Shown in pieces: positions 12,506-23,263 of a stretch of 62,003 bases of DNA. Source of the DNA: Gryganskiella cystojenkinii (lineage: Eukaryota; Mortierellomycota; Mortierellomycetes; Mortierellales; Mortierellaceae); assembly GCA_015852425.1 (NCBI GenBank), contig JAAAIG010000094.1:1-62003 (forward strand). Direction: 5' to 3'. Under the pieces are notes generated by a model. It was not told where the DNA came from, searched no databases, and saw only the letters and a program-made list of their open reading frames with translations. Positions within the stretch are counted from its first letter, which is position 1. Each line of letters begins with the position of its first letter. Made by a program: the position numbers and the translations under genes.

Positions 12506-15227
12506 ATGTCCTTGAAAATAGAGCCAGACGCAATGATCTCTTCTCTCACGCCACCACCGCCACCGCAGCAACAATCTCCTGTACCGACCGCACCTTCAAT
12601 AACACCGCCCCCTGCTATCTCTACTACAACCTTGCTTTCAACCCAACAGACCGATGCTTTACCTACCTCAATCATGGAATCACCGCGGATAGCGCAGCCA
12701 CCGGTCAATGGCAACAGCAATGGTACTCCAAACACGACCACTCCTCCTTCAAGACCGACAGAGGAAGTCGCGAGAGGGCCTTTGGGTTTGACAGCAGACG
12801 AGGAGGAATGGGTCAGGAGCAAGATGGAATACGCCTTGCATGAGTGAGAAATTGGCAATTATTCTTAGTAATCAATTCGAGATTTATGGAAAAAGCGAAA
12901 GCTCTTCTTGCTAAAACGTCTTGCTCTGGGTCCTTTTTCTCTACCTGTCTCTTTTCTATCTATAATAGTTTTGAAGTGCTCGCATTGGCGATCAAGCGGT
13001 ACAAGTGGCAATTAAATCAGGTACCCAAGGATGTGGATCGACTTCAAAGTCTCAAGGAGAAGCACATGGAAGACCCCTACGAGTTTCTGAGGCAGCTAAA
13101 GACAAAGGTATATTTGGATCATGTCAACTAACATCCGGCGGCAAATGCGAACTTAATCGTACAGTACAGGTCTATAACTTTTTTTCCATTTTTCTGCTTT
13201 ATCTGTTTTCTTTTTGGTCTGAACGACTAACAGGAGTTCCGATATCCGGAAGGTCAAAAGACGTTGCCAGTGCCCTCGATCGAATGGTCAAAATACCAGT
13301 TTCCTCCAGCAAACCCTATCGTTCCTGCAAAACCTGCAACAGTCGGCTTCTTGGTACGTTTGGAGGTCTTGGGATCTCCGTTGCCTGAAATAGGCGCCTT
13401 CGGTTTTATAGTATCCCCCCTAACCATCTAAGTTTCCGTTGTTATCACTTTGCTTATCTTGTCAGGGCTCGAGCGTCTTCGCGTCAAGCACTGATCGCAG
13501 TAGCAATATCGTGTCGTTGAACTCGAGTGGCGTACGGTCAAGAGCAGGATCACCATCCAATGAGCGAATGCGAGCCGTCAAGGATACCGCAAGGAGTCTT
13601 GGAATCCATATCAGCAGAAGCAGCAGCAGCAGCGCCAGTCATCGACCGCAGTCAGCACTTCCTCGCCACTATCCAAGCAGTCAGGATATTAATGGATCGA
13701 CTGCCATTCGGATAGAGGGATCGGTTTATGCGGCAGAGGATGCCCAAAACCTACCCAAATATGACCCTACCGTTCCCCCTCCTACCACCGTCGCTACCTC
13801 AAATACCACCGCCATCGTCGAGAGCAGACCGTTGTCCAGACAAACCTCTCAAGAGGTTATTCCACAGGAGCGAGAGTATAGTCATACGCCTAGTACCGTT
13901 GTCGTCCATTCGAATGATATGGAAGGCGTGGTTTACAACTCTGGACAGACGATTGCAGTTGTACCCCGAGCTAGATCCACAACGGTCACGGAAAATACAA
14001 CGATACAACATTTCCATGCCGCTCAATCTGCATCGCTTACCCAACACGCGTACGCTGCCACGGTCGAGCCCAAGATCGAAGGGGCATCTTATGTGATCCA
14101 ACACAACCTGGACCCAAATTTTGGACTTGGTTCTGTGGCTCAGAACAGCAACCTCCAGAACAGAAATATTACCATCAACCACATGAGCGGGAGCGTTGTC
14201 GATATCCAACCCTCGATTGCAGCAGCTTCGTCGGCTTCATCCTCGAAGACCAAAGCGGCAGCATCGAGAGAGGGCAGTGGTACAAGAGAAGAGCCACCAA
14301 AACCACCTCTGTTCAACATACCGTGGAGTGACGATGAACAACGACTGTTGGAGAAACTCTTGGATGAATACCCTGACGAACCCGTTGCCGCTCAACGATT
14401 TCAAAAGATCTCAGCCGCGATGGGAACCCGGACGCCGAAGCAGGTTGCCAGTAGAGTTCAAAAGTATTTCATCAAGTTGGTCAAGGCTGGATTGGAGGCT
14501 CCTGGAAGGATGAATTATTCATTAGAGCCGACTAAACCGAAACCCAAGGGCGCTTCTCCGACCAAGGGCAAGAAACGGAAAGAGGGTCCACCAGAGGGCA
14601 CCACACCGAAACCAAAGGCGAATCGATCCAGAAAGAAGGAGGAAGGAGGAGCAGGAGGGCCTCGATCTAGTTCATCTGCACCGTCGACCAAGAAACAGAA
14701 ACCGAAATCACTTTTGGGATCGGGTTTTGGACGGACTTCAGGAACCCAGTACTTGAATTACTCCGCTGCGCCCACGGTTTATATGAGCGAGGAGGATGAC
14801 GAGGAGAATGTTCAGGATATGATGGGTGTGAGCAATAACTATGGGACGCCTGCTCCAAGCGACGGTGTCGTCAGCCACATCGGTTTTGCCGTAAGTTTCT
14901 TTGTCTCGACTCCGACCTATAATGCAACTTATTCATACTCGTTTTATCTAACACCAGCTTATGTCTTTTTTTCCATTTTCTGTTCAATAGTGCGATTCAT
15001 GTGGCGTCGAGCCGATTTTGGGAACACGATATTCTTGCATGAACTGCGAAGAATATGGAGGCACGGATCTGTGTGGTCCTTGTTTTTACTCTGGTAACTA
15101 CCAAACAGAGTACCATCTGGTCTCGCACCGATTTCAGACCGTTGATACTGCAGAGACGCCGGCTTATGGATCCGATTATGGTCGACCCTCAAGTGCAGGA
15201 CCGAGCAATAGCGTCTATCATTCTTAA
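12506..15227 (+). CDS. ZZZ3: ZZZ3-like protein (Myb/SANT plus ZZ zinc finger), candidate ATAC-type acetyltransferase subunit
   Basis: Five exons (12506-12843, 12969-13107, 13234-13353, 13466-14890, 14991-15227) give 752 residues. The N-terminal 100 residues are Pro/Ser/Thr-rich. A conserved helical region follows ([17 protein letters not shown], then [17 protein letters not shown]), with a short [13 protein letters not shown] block. The Myb/SANT domain lies near residues 480-540: [17 protein letters not shown] and [20 protein letters not shown], the latter almost identical to animal ZZZ3. The last 79 residues hold the ZZ finger ([19 protein letters not shown], then DLCGPCF and a closing H..H pair). 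In animals ZZZ3 is a histone-H3-reading subunit of the ATAC (GCN5/PCAF) complex. The Myb followed by a C-terminal ZZ is diagnostic of the family; membership of an ATAC complex in this fungus is inference. Confidence 0.88.
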
Positions 15228-15346
15228 ATAAAAATACAGACAACACAAACGTGTCAACCACCAAAGAGCTCGACTGGAATGTGACTGCCAGGAAGGAACG
15301 TTTTCTGAAAGTCAAAAAAGATTAAAAGGGCGATGACAACTTTGAA

Positions 15347-15968
15347 ATGAGTTTCGTTTCTCGACATCTCATTCAACGATTGAACGCCAAAACAAAATCA
15401 ATGTCCAACTATCAACAACCCGCCTACGTGGACTCGAAGGTCCTCAAGATCCTTCTTGAGGACAAGTCCAAGGTCCCTGGAAGGGATTACCTCGTCGTTG
15501 ACGTCCGCGATTCCGATTACATTGTACAGTACAGTTTCAGGCTAGCTTTCGATTGCTCTCTTTTTGCTTTAGCTCTTTACTCGGCCTCATGCACTAACCA
15601 TCTTTTCCTTCTTGTATCCTGTTACGGAAAATGGACTATCTTTTTGACAGGGAGGCCATATCCCCGGAGGCATCAACATTCCCTCCTCAGAACTCCGGGA
15701 TCGTCTCCCTACTTTGATCGAAGAACACAAAGATGTCCCCCAGCTGTTTTTCCATTGTGCACTCTCACAAGTCCGTGGCCCCAAAGCTGCGCGTCGGTGG
15801 TCCGAAGCCTTGGCGGCCAAGACCGAGGAGGCTGGTCTGGCCCAGAACCCCGCCGTTCATCAACAAGTCAACATCTTGCGCGGAGGCTTTGGAGACTGGC
15901 AAAGACTCTACAAGAATGACAAGAATCTGGTCGTCGATTACATTGCTGAATACCATGAGGACTACTAG
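15347..15968 (+). CDS. Rhodanese-domain phosphatase/arsenate reductase of Cdc25-Acr2-Ibp1 type
   Basis: Two exons (15347-15523, 15651-15968, phase 0) encode 164 residues, normal for the single-domain family. DYLVVDVRDSDYI and GGHIPGGINIPSSEL form the first half of the rhodanese fold. The catalytic loop is HCALSQVRGPKAARR, with Cys-x5-Arg as in Ibp1/Ych1/Acr2 proteins. NILRGGFGDWQ closes the fold. Fungal relatives dephosphorylate Cdc25-type substrates or reduce arsenate; which applies cannot be told from sequence. The first 18 residues (MSFVSRHLIQRLNAKTKS) are basic and could be a mitochondrial presequence, with a second in-frame Met at 15401 giving a cytosolic form. It ends 112 bases from the converging BRCA1-like gene. 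Confidence 0.87.
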
Positions 15969-16080
15969 ACGAAGAAATAAAAGAGTTGGGCGAGCAACAT
16001 ACCAGGTATCATCATCAACAATGGTAAAGGGGAGGAAGGGGGGATGTCATGTATTTTTAATAGTGATCAGACTACGATCG

Positions 16081-18554
16081 TTAGATTGAGGTGTTGGCTA
16101 GACCACGCATATTGTATTGTGCGATGGAGTTGAGCAAGTCTCCGCAGGTCACAACATCCACCTTCTTGCCCAGGGGTCTCGCCAGATCCATACAGACTTC
16201 AATATCTGTACGCAACTTTTTGACCTTGAGAACGCCTTCGTTAGCCTGATCGAAAACGACCAAATGTTTCTTGGCAGGAGGCACCGTCGAGATCGTGTAG
16301 ACATCTTGAGCTCTATTTTCATTTCGAAACAACTGCTGGACGACTGTCCCGCCACCTGCTCGGATCATCAACTCCATTTCCTCCCGCAAGGGTTTAATAA
16401 ACGCGCCGGTAAGCTGCACCTCGTACCCTTCAAGTAATTTGGGTTCCTAACCAAGCAAATTGGAAGATGATAGCATTTAATTTTTCGGTCACGCTACTGC
16501 TTCGATGCAAAGGAAAAAAAAACAAACAACTTTGATATGACGCCTTAATCTTACTTCTCGAGCATGACTTGCTCGCGATCTCCTTGCACCATTGTTTCCG
16601 AATTCGTTATCATAAAGCAAAAACGGTTCTTCTTCTACCCAAAAACCTGCTTCCATAGACGCCTCCACCCCTACGATTTTTTTTTTTTGGTAAAGCAAAT
16701 ATAGTACTCGTTAGTATCTCAGTTGATGGTAAAAATGAAATTTCGCGCGATGGAGGATATTTCTTACATTCAAATCGAAGAACCCATGAAGCTCGTAAAA
16801 GTCCAAGAAAGAACTTGACCGTCCTACCGCCACCTCCTGCACATTGTTTCTCGGCTGTTATAACAACAGAAAATTTCGCGTTATTGTTAGTTCAAAAGCT
16901 CATACGAAGAGAAAGACAGCATACCAGGGATCTACGAATCGAAATCAGTCTTACTGATATTCAAAACTACATGAGTCGGTCTAGTTGAAAGATCGTCGAT
17001 CGTCTTTGCCTTGAGAGCTTTGGCCGCATTCTCTAGCCGCAGCTACGAGTCCAATGAAACAAAAAAAGCAGGTGGCAATGTGTCGGCGTCAGTTAGCTCT
17101 CATAATACATAAGATCAGCCAAGAAAATTGGCAGACTTTGGGTCTTGGTTTTTACCTTCTTCGCAGACGTTAGATTCGTACCAGAGAGGACAATATCCTT
17201 CTCCTTGGACGCTCTCACAGATTCAGTGACAAGAGTGGTGTCTGCTCCGGTGCTTTGAGAAGCAGGTTCCTCCTTCGGTACAAGCAAAGGCGGATCCGAT
17301 TGAGGAGGGAGCGTGGGTTGATCAACAATGTCTGTTGGCTCAAGTTTGATCGCAATCATGTCTCCAGATGATCGCTGTCTCATCAACGGCTGAGGCGTTG
17401 CTTCCCGTTGTGGTACTGATGCCACCTGAGATGTCCTTGCAGGTTGAGATGATGTGGGTTGTCGAGGTTTCGGCGGGGGCTGAGATTGAGAGTGAGATGG
17501 CGTGATTGGAGTGGGGTTGGAGAAGATATCGTTGAGATTAAGTTGGGACGAATATAGCGACATGATGGCCAGCATCTTTGTAGCCAGAGCAGCAGCCTGT
17601 TCTGCTGAAACTGTATCCAGATCCGTCTCAAATGCATCGAGATCCATGGCCTCTGGCAAGTCGTTATTTCTTTGAGTGCCGCTATGGGTGGCGAGTGTCG
17701 CGGATGTGGCCACTAGTGCCGGTTCTTGGTGTGCTTGTTGTAAGTACTGTAATTGCGGCTGTAGTCGTTGTTGCCTTTGATGAGGTGTCGAGTTTGGCGG
17801 TGTGGCTGTTGATAATGTTGTTCTCAATGCAGAGGTTGTTTTTGATTGAGTTGTAGGCGAAGCAGGCGCAGCCTGCAAAGCATCACCGGACTTTTCGGCG
17901 TAAGGGTAGAGTTGAGTCAAGTTCTCTTGTGGCTCTGAATGATAATACCGTGGTGCCTGCGACAAAGCTAGATGAGGTTTGATAGCAAGAAAATAGATGT
18001 ATTGCTGTTAAATGGCGCCTTTTCTTCCTCCGTGCCATGATCCCTGCCAGTTAGATCATCGTGGGTCCTGCAACGTTACCAATGCCGACCTCCTGTTCAT
18101 AAGCTTCCCGAAGGTTCTGATAGGCTTTGATAACACTCTCCAAATGGTCAAGTTTGTTCAGACTTCGTTTCGTGACAGGATTCTTGCAAAGTGGACAGCC
18201 TCCTTTGTGATCCAGCGCCTGACGTACACATGCGTTACAAAATATGTGGTTACACCCGGTGGATACTGGCTCCTCCATAGTCGCGAGACTAATAAAATAA
18301 AAAAGAAGAGAGGAGCGCCAGATGTGCGAGAAGAAACACAGGCGGGTTAGACTATATGCCTCCCACTTGACCGTACTGCGCCGTTGATTGAATGTCAATA
18401 AACGCTGACTGACATACCAAATGGAACATTTAAGCTCTTCTGCCATTCGAAGGAGGATCCCTTCGATGGTGTCTGGCAAGATCTCTTTGTTTAAACTGTC
18501 GTCATCATCTTGGGAGGAGATTCCTCTGTCGTTTGGATCCAGTGCCCTTGTCAT
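16081..18554 (-). CDS. BRCA1: BRCA1-like protein: N-terminal RING, disordered linker, C-terminal tandem BRCT
   Basis: Seven exons (18554-18418, 18288-18080, 17967-17156, 17042-16955, 16854-16768, 16670-16555, 16446-16081) close in phase to 604 residues. The RING, about residues 42-90, reads LKCSIC..., then EPVSTGCNHIFCNACVR and CPLCKNPVTKRSL, strikingly like BRCA1 (EPVST.C.HIFC..C and CPLCKN.ITKRSL); the Ile of C-x-I-C used for E2 contact is kept. A Gln/Pro/Ser-rich linker spans about residues 116-375. BRCT1 has IVLSG, RPTHVVLN, RTVKFFLG and WVLRFEWVEAS; the BRCA1 phosphoserine-pocket Ser-Gly and the Arg/Lys of R-x-x-K are kept. BRCT2 is LLEGYEVQLTGAF to DVVTCGDLLNSIAQY, lacking the usual late Trp. 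No ankyrin repeats, so not BARD1. BRCA1 acts with BARD1 as an E3 ligase in homologous recombination. Head-to-head with the 18787 gene. Confidence 0.9.
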
Positions 18555-18786
18555 GAGATCATGTCGCGCTTTGGGAGAGAAAATAATTGATAGAGAAGGT
18601 GAAAGGTGTGGTGGGACAATCGATTTGAATGTGATTTGCCACCATTTTTTATTCTTTGAAATTTTATTTTATTGTGCGATATTTGAACACCTGCGGCCCT
18701 CTTCTCATTCCTCATTCCTCATTCATTCATTCATTCATTCATTCATTCATTCATTCATTCATTCATTCGACAACTCGCAGAGGAGA
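18555..18786. promoter_or_regulatory. Shared divergent promoter with (CATT)n microsatellite
   Basis: Only 232 bases separate the BRCA1-like start (minus) from the start of the gene at 18787 (plus), so both promoters must fit here. The segment contains about twelve perfect tandem copies of the tetranucleotide ATTC at 18721-18768, preceded by three imperfect CTCATTC copies. The repeat ends about 18 bases before the plus-strand ATG. Confidence 0.7.
18721..18768. repeat. (ATTC)12 microsatellite
   Basis: Twelve perfect copies of ATTC in a row lie in the intergenic space between two divergent genes, flanked on the left by degenerate copies (CTCATTC). Its length probably varies between strains. Confidence 0.95.
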
Positions 18787-21270
18787 ATGGACCATCGATC
18801 AGAGAATGCAACTTCGACTCATGGGACTATAGAACCGAACCCGACATGGCTTCATGCTGATGCTGACAATGCTGATCCAGCAAGGCTTTTGGCCTTGGTC
18901 CTGATCTTTTACAAGGACGCCATGGCGAATCAGCTCAGCCTCACTTACCTCCCGAATGTCTTCAGGGACGTACAGGATCATGCTCTCGGGTCAGGGAGTC
19001 TGGTCCAGAGACACATTCCTCTCGGTGATCCTGGATCTCCTGAGCACGAATCGAGTCAGTGGGCACGAGTACTTCCCGATAAAGATTTTACTGGCTCCCC
19101 AGCGTCGGCACTGGTCGCGTGTCTGTTCTATACGATCGTAAACCTGCAAAAGAGTGCGATCCTTACCTTCAAGCAATCTCTCGAGGCAAGGGAAACCACA
19201 CCAAGGATGAGAAAGATGAAAGAAACAAGTTACGGAAGAAATTGCTCGGGACGACTAACTGAAGTCATGAATTCTCTGTGAATAGTCCAATGCGAAGGCA
19301 GTCTTTAACGTCGTGATGGCATCTTTGATGGACGGCTCCCAGACTCGCGACTGCGAGGATCTTTTGGTTCTATGCATGTACTTAAAGATGACCGACAAGA
19401 GCTGTAAAGTCCGACTGAAACTGGGCTGTCCTTCCCCACCGTCTTTTTGTCTGCATGTGTTCTACAGTGGCACTCACCACCTGCATCTCTTTGCCTTGGT
19501 TTTTAGATCCCTTGCGCCGATGTTCCAGCGACATTTGTCTGGAAATTATTGGCGAGAGCGCATTTCCGATCTTTGCACGAATATCGATCATGAAGCTGAT
19601 TCTTGGACCAGCATGTTTCATCATGGACGACAGGAAGCTCACCACTAAGCTCGCCAACCATATCACCGAACTGGTATGTTTTACAGCATGAAGGCGCAAA
19701 GGAGTTGTTAACAAGCACAAGAACAAAACAACTGTTTCTAACTGAGGGAGAATATCCGGCAAATAGCTCCGTCAAGATTCGTTCGAGGATATCGAGTTCA
19801 GGGCTCTAGTCAACAGGATAGCCAACAAGTTGGGTATCATCAGGATTCTTTCCGAGGGTGATCAGCAAAAGATCAGGTAAGACGATGATACGGGATGTCA
19901 TTGATCGCTCCACGTTACTTCTGCCGACCTTCAACTCACAAATGCCAAACAGGATGTACAAGTACCTAGACCTGATAGCAGCCGATCCGATGCGGTATAC
20001 CAATCCAAAAAAAATAGTGAAGGTATATTCCCAACGCCATTGTCATTCACGCTGCATTAAGTTAAGTCATGGACGTTGCTGACTCGCGTCCTGTTTCATG
20101 GCTTTCAACCTGAATATAGTTCATGCCATCGCAGCAATGGAGTCGATTAATGAAGCAAGATCTGCTCCTTTCGTTTTACGAGACCGACCACAAGCATTCC
20201 ACTGTACTGTTCTTGGAATCATGCAGGATAGAGGGGATCCAGTTCACACTCCTAGGCCCAGCATCTCTTGCTAATGCAGTTTTAGGATTACGGGACAAAG
20301 AAGACGAGGTCATGTTGGCCCTACTACTCACACAAGGTGAACTGCGGCCTTCTGGAAATCTGAGTGGACAGACGCGCAGAAGGTTACTTGAGGTTGCCTT
20401 GCGTACCGGAGAGGCCTCTGGTACGGTGGAGAGACATTTAAAGGAATCGAGCGAGTTTGTTTGCGGGGCGCTTCAGGTATCTGGGGCTGAGCGCCAATTG
20501 ACGGATCTTGCAGATATGCTTCTCCAGCACAGCGTCGTAGCTCCTTCAAAATACGTCCCAAAGTTAGCCTGGTGGTTAACACTGTGTCAGCGGGTGTGTC
20601 GTGACCTGAACATACCACGCTATTATGCGCAGGTAAAGTGCTGGAGTATGCCGAACGAACTGTCGATTATACATGCGACCAAGAACTGACACTCATTTTT
20701 CCACTCTCAAACTCATAGGTTCGAGCCACAAGTGCAACATGTCTAGATGCATGGCTAGGGTTGCTAGCTCACAGGAGTCGAGACTCGAGAGCGGAACTTG
20801 AATCTCACCTCCAGCTCTTCTCTCTTCTCTTTCCTGTTCACGAAGTCACAACGTGGACAGGTACGCCCAATCTGAGTGACTCTTCCGTAACTCCAGTAGC
20901 AACGGCGAACTTTGCACCTTTTCTCCGAGAGCTCATGAGGTGTCTCGTACCAAATTTAACTCGGTATCTTCAAGATGAGGAAAGATCAGTAATGGCAGTG
21001 CTCCTTGCTGCTTCGACAGTCTTTGACACGATAGCGTACAAAGTCCCCACAGCGATACTGTGCCAAGAATCGACCGCGATTCGGATAGTGCTGGGCGAGA
21101 TTGCAGATATGATCCAGGATTCCTCACTGATCAACAAGAGTCTGTGGTCGTCCATATTTCCAGTAGAACAGACGTTACATCCGTTCCAGGTGATGCAGAC
21201 GAGGTTGGATAATTTAGACTCTCTGCACAAAAAGGACCCATTCGGCACCCACAAGCCCGAGTGGACGTAA
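18787..21270 (+). CDS. Unrecognised 626-residue, mostly helical protein divergent from the BRCA1-like gene
   Basis: A seven-exon model (18787-19137, 19286-19403, 19507-19673, 19767-19876, 19953-20022, 20120-20632, 20719-21270) closes in phase and gives about 626 residues. The first two junctions are the least certain: the frame stays open past 19137 and other donors exist. Exons 4 to 7 look firm (VNRIANKLGIIRILSEG, LTQGELRPSGNLSGQTRRRL, LADMLLQHSVVAPSKYVPKL, VRATSATCLDAWLGLL, and last exon to PFGTHKPEWT). The sequence is Leu/Ala-rich and predicted helical, suggesting an alpha-solenoid (inference), with no catalytic motif, signal peptide or clear membrane span. I do not recognise the family. 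Head-to-head placement with a BRCA1-like gene suggests, but does not show, shared regulation. Confidence 0.65.
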
Positions 21271-23263
21271 AGAAGAAAAAAAAAAAAATGCATTGAGATA
21301 TTGGTGGCAAAAATGGGAAAAGGGACAGAAGAAAACAGATAGTGTGTGGTTCGGCCAACATCCACATTTCTTCCTCATCTGCCTGGTGGTGGTTTTTTAC
21401 TCTTTGGCGGGAGAAACGGAAAGAACGAGCGAAAGAGAAAAACAAAACAGAGGAAAGTAGAAGACATCACTTATATGCATGCATGCACCTCCTCTCTTGC
21501 AGTTTAGCTCTGCACCTTTCTTTGTCCAAAATGGCGACAGGGTTGCCGATCATCTCTCTTTATTTTTTTTTTATATTTTTTTTCTTGGTCTTTATCCCCA
21601 ACCAAAGAATGTGTGTCCCATTGGATCCCTTTTTTGCTTTGTCCCACACACTAAGGACAAAACATATGCAACAAACCACACCCCCCTTTTGTGTCCAAAG
21701 CCATAGGACTGTCCACTGTGTGTGTTTTGTGCATTGCGTATTCTTGTGGATTCACGTCGCTGCTCGCTATCAAACAAACATGGCATATGTGTGTGTGTGT
21801 GTGTGTGCATCCCCTTGTTTGACACAACGACGAGTTTTACACAAGAAAAAAAAGTGATCTCCACAACCGATCGGGCGGTTCTTTTTTGGTCGTTGTCCTA
21901 CTATGTCAACAGGGATAGAAACGAGACTTGAAAAAAAAGAGGAGCGAGATTGCAATTTGTTTGTGAAAGGGTCTCCCTCCATTAATCATATTTGATTCAA
22001 AGATAGGAGTGGTTGCGGGATCGAAGTTTTTCATTTTTTTTTTTTTGCGATTGTGCATTTTTGTCACAACGTCGGAAATGTACCCGGACCTGGAGGCAAA
22101 GACAATAGGGCCGAAAAAACAAGGGGTCCAAGAAAACAAAGCCAAGAAACGTTCTCTGTCTCTCTCTCTCCGCATTCCATCCTTCTTTGAACTGTTGTGT
22201 TTGTTCCGCACTCGAGTCTGTCGAGCTTTTTTTATTTTCCCTTTGTGTTCAGTCTTTTTTTTCCCGATCCGTGCCCAGTTGCTCCGTGCACCTTTTTTTT
22301 ATTTTCCCATTTTTTTTGCTTCTTTCAATGTCCGCGACGCGAACAAAACAATAAAACTAAAACGCTATTTGCCTTCAGCCTTCAGCACTTTTAACAAAAA
22401 GAGACGAGAGAAGCTTTTTCACAAGTTTTCTCGTTCTGACAGGATCAGGACTGTGATGGCTTCATGCAAATGAAAGTCGCCCTGGAAGGTATCTTTTGAA
22501 GAACAATTGCCTGCCTGGGTGTCCATCACCCCTTTGTCGTTCTCCCTCCCCCACACGCTTCTTTGACGCACTCCTTGTTTGTTCAGGCCCCTTTTCGAAA
22601 TCTTCTTTTTGGATCCTCCTCACCATGATCCACATCCCATCCCATCCCATACCATCACCATCTCTCACTCTCACTTTCTGCTCCAACCCCTGTGTCCAGA
22701 ACAACAACTTTTTTCGTCCCTCCTTTGTCGTCTTCCCACTCAACCTAGCCCAGGCCTCAACGACCGTTTTTTTTTTCTTTCCGTGCGTGCTGAAGGGCGA
22801 GGTTGTTGTTGTGTACCCGTTCGCAGGTATCACTCTCCAGCACTCGTTTCTGTCCCTCCATCGTTTGTTCCTTCGGGTCTTTGTTTCGTGCGACCCGAAT
22901 CGCGACGGAACTCTTGCCCCGCATGTTTTTTTTCAAGTCGATAAACAATCAATTAGCTATTTGAGCATTGGGAGATCCATCGTTCTTCTCACTCCTCTCT
23001 CTTGTTCGTTTCTTCGTTTCTTCGTTTCTTCCTTTGTTCTATCTTCATTCTTTTCTCCTATTCTTTCTATTCTTCCTCTTCTTTCATTGCACTTTGTTGT
23101 GTGCATCCTTTCTTCTTCTCTGTCTTCCCATAACCGACAACTTTCTTACACACGAAAAAGCTTTGTCTACTTCTTTCTTCTTTCTTTCTTCTTTCTTCTT
23201 GTCCTCCTCCCGTCCTCCTCTTTTCCTTTCTTTGTGTTTCCAGGCCCCATTCGTTTCCAGTTG
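21271..23263. other. Long pyrimidine-rich intergenic/leader region
   Basis: Nearly 2 kb without a convincing gene. It contains T-tracts, a (GT)n run at 21787-21808, and from about 22160 to 23260 mostly CT-rich sequence continuing to the Bub2-like start. A frame in register with that gene stays open from 22496, but its residues are low-complexity Phe/Ser/Leu/Pro, which I read as leader. Part may be a transcribed 5' UTR. Confidence 0.5.

Noticed and set aside
13108..13233. A possible 5-base micro-exon in the ZZZ3-like gene, from alternative CAG signals near 13163 and 13168
   Set aside because: Five bases would break the reading frame; a single phase-0 intron from 13108 to 13233 joins KTK to EFRYPEG cleanly.
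16081..18554. Reading the RING-BRCT gene as BARD1 or as two separate genes
   Set aside because: No ankyrin repeats lie between the domains, the RING and BRCT1 motifs match BRCA1 better, and all exon phases join over the linker with no internal stop or promoter-like gap.
22496..23263. Upstream 256 in-frame codons before the chosen Bub2-like start
   Set aside because: The residues are low-complexity Phe/Ser/Leu/Pro from CT-rich DNA resembling the leaders of other genes here; the open frame reflects few stops in such DNA.
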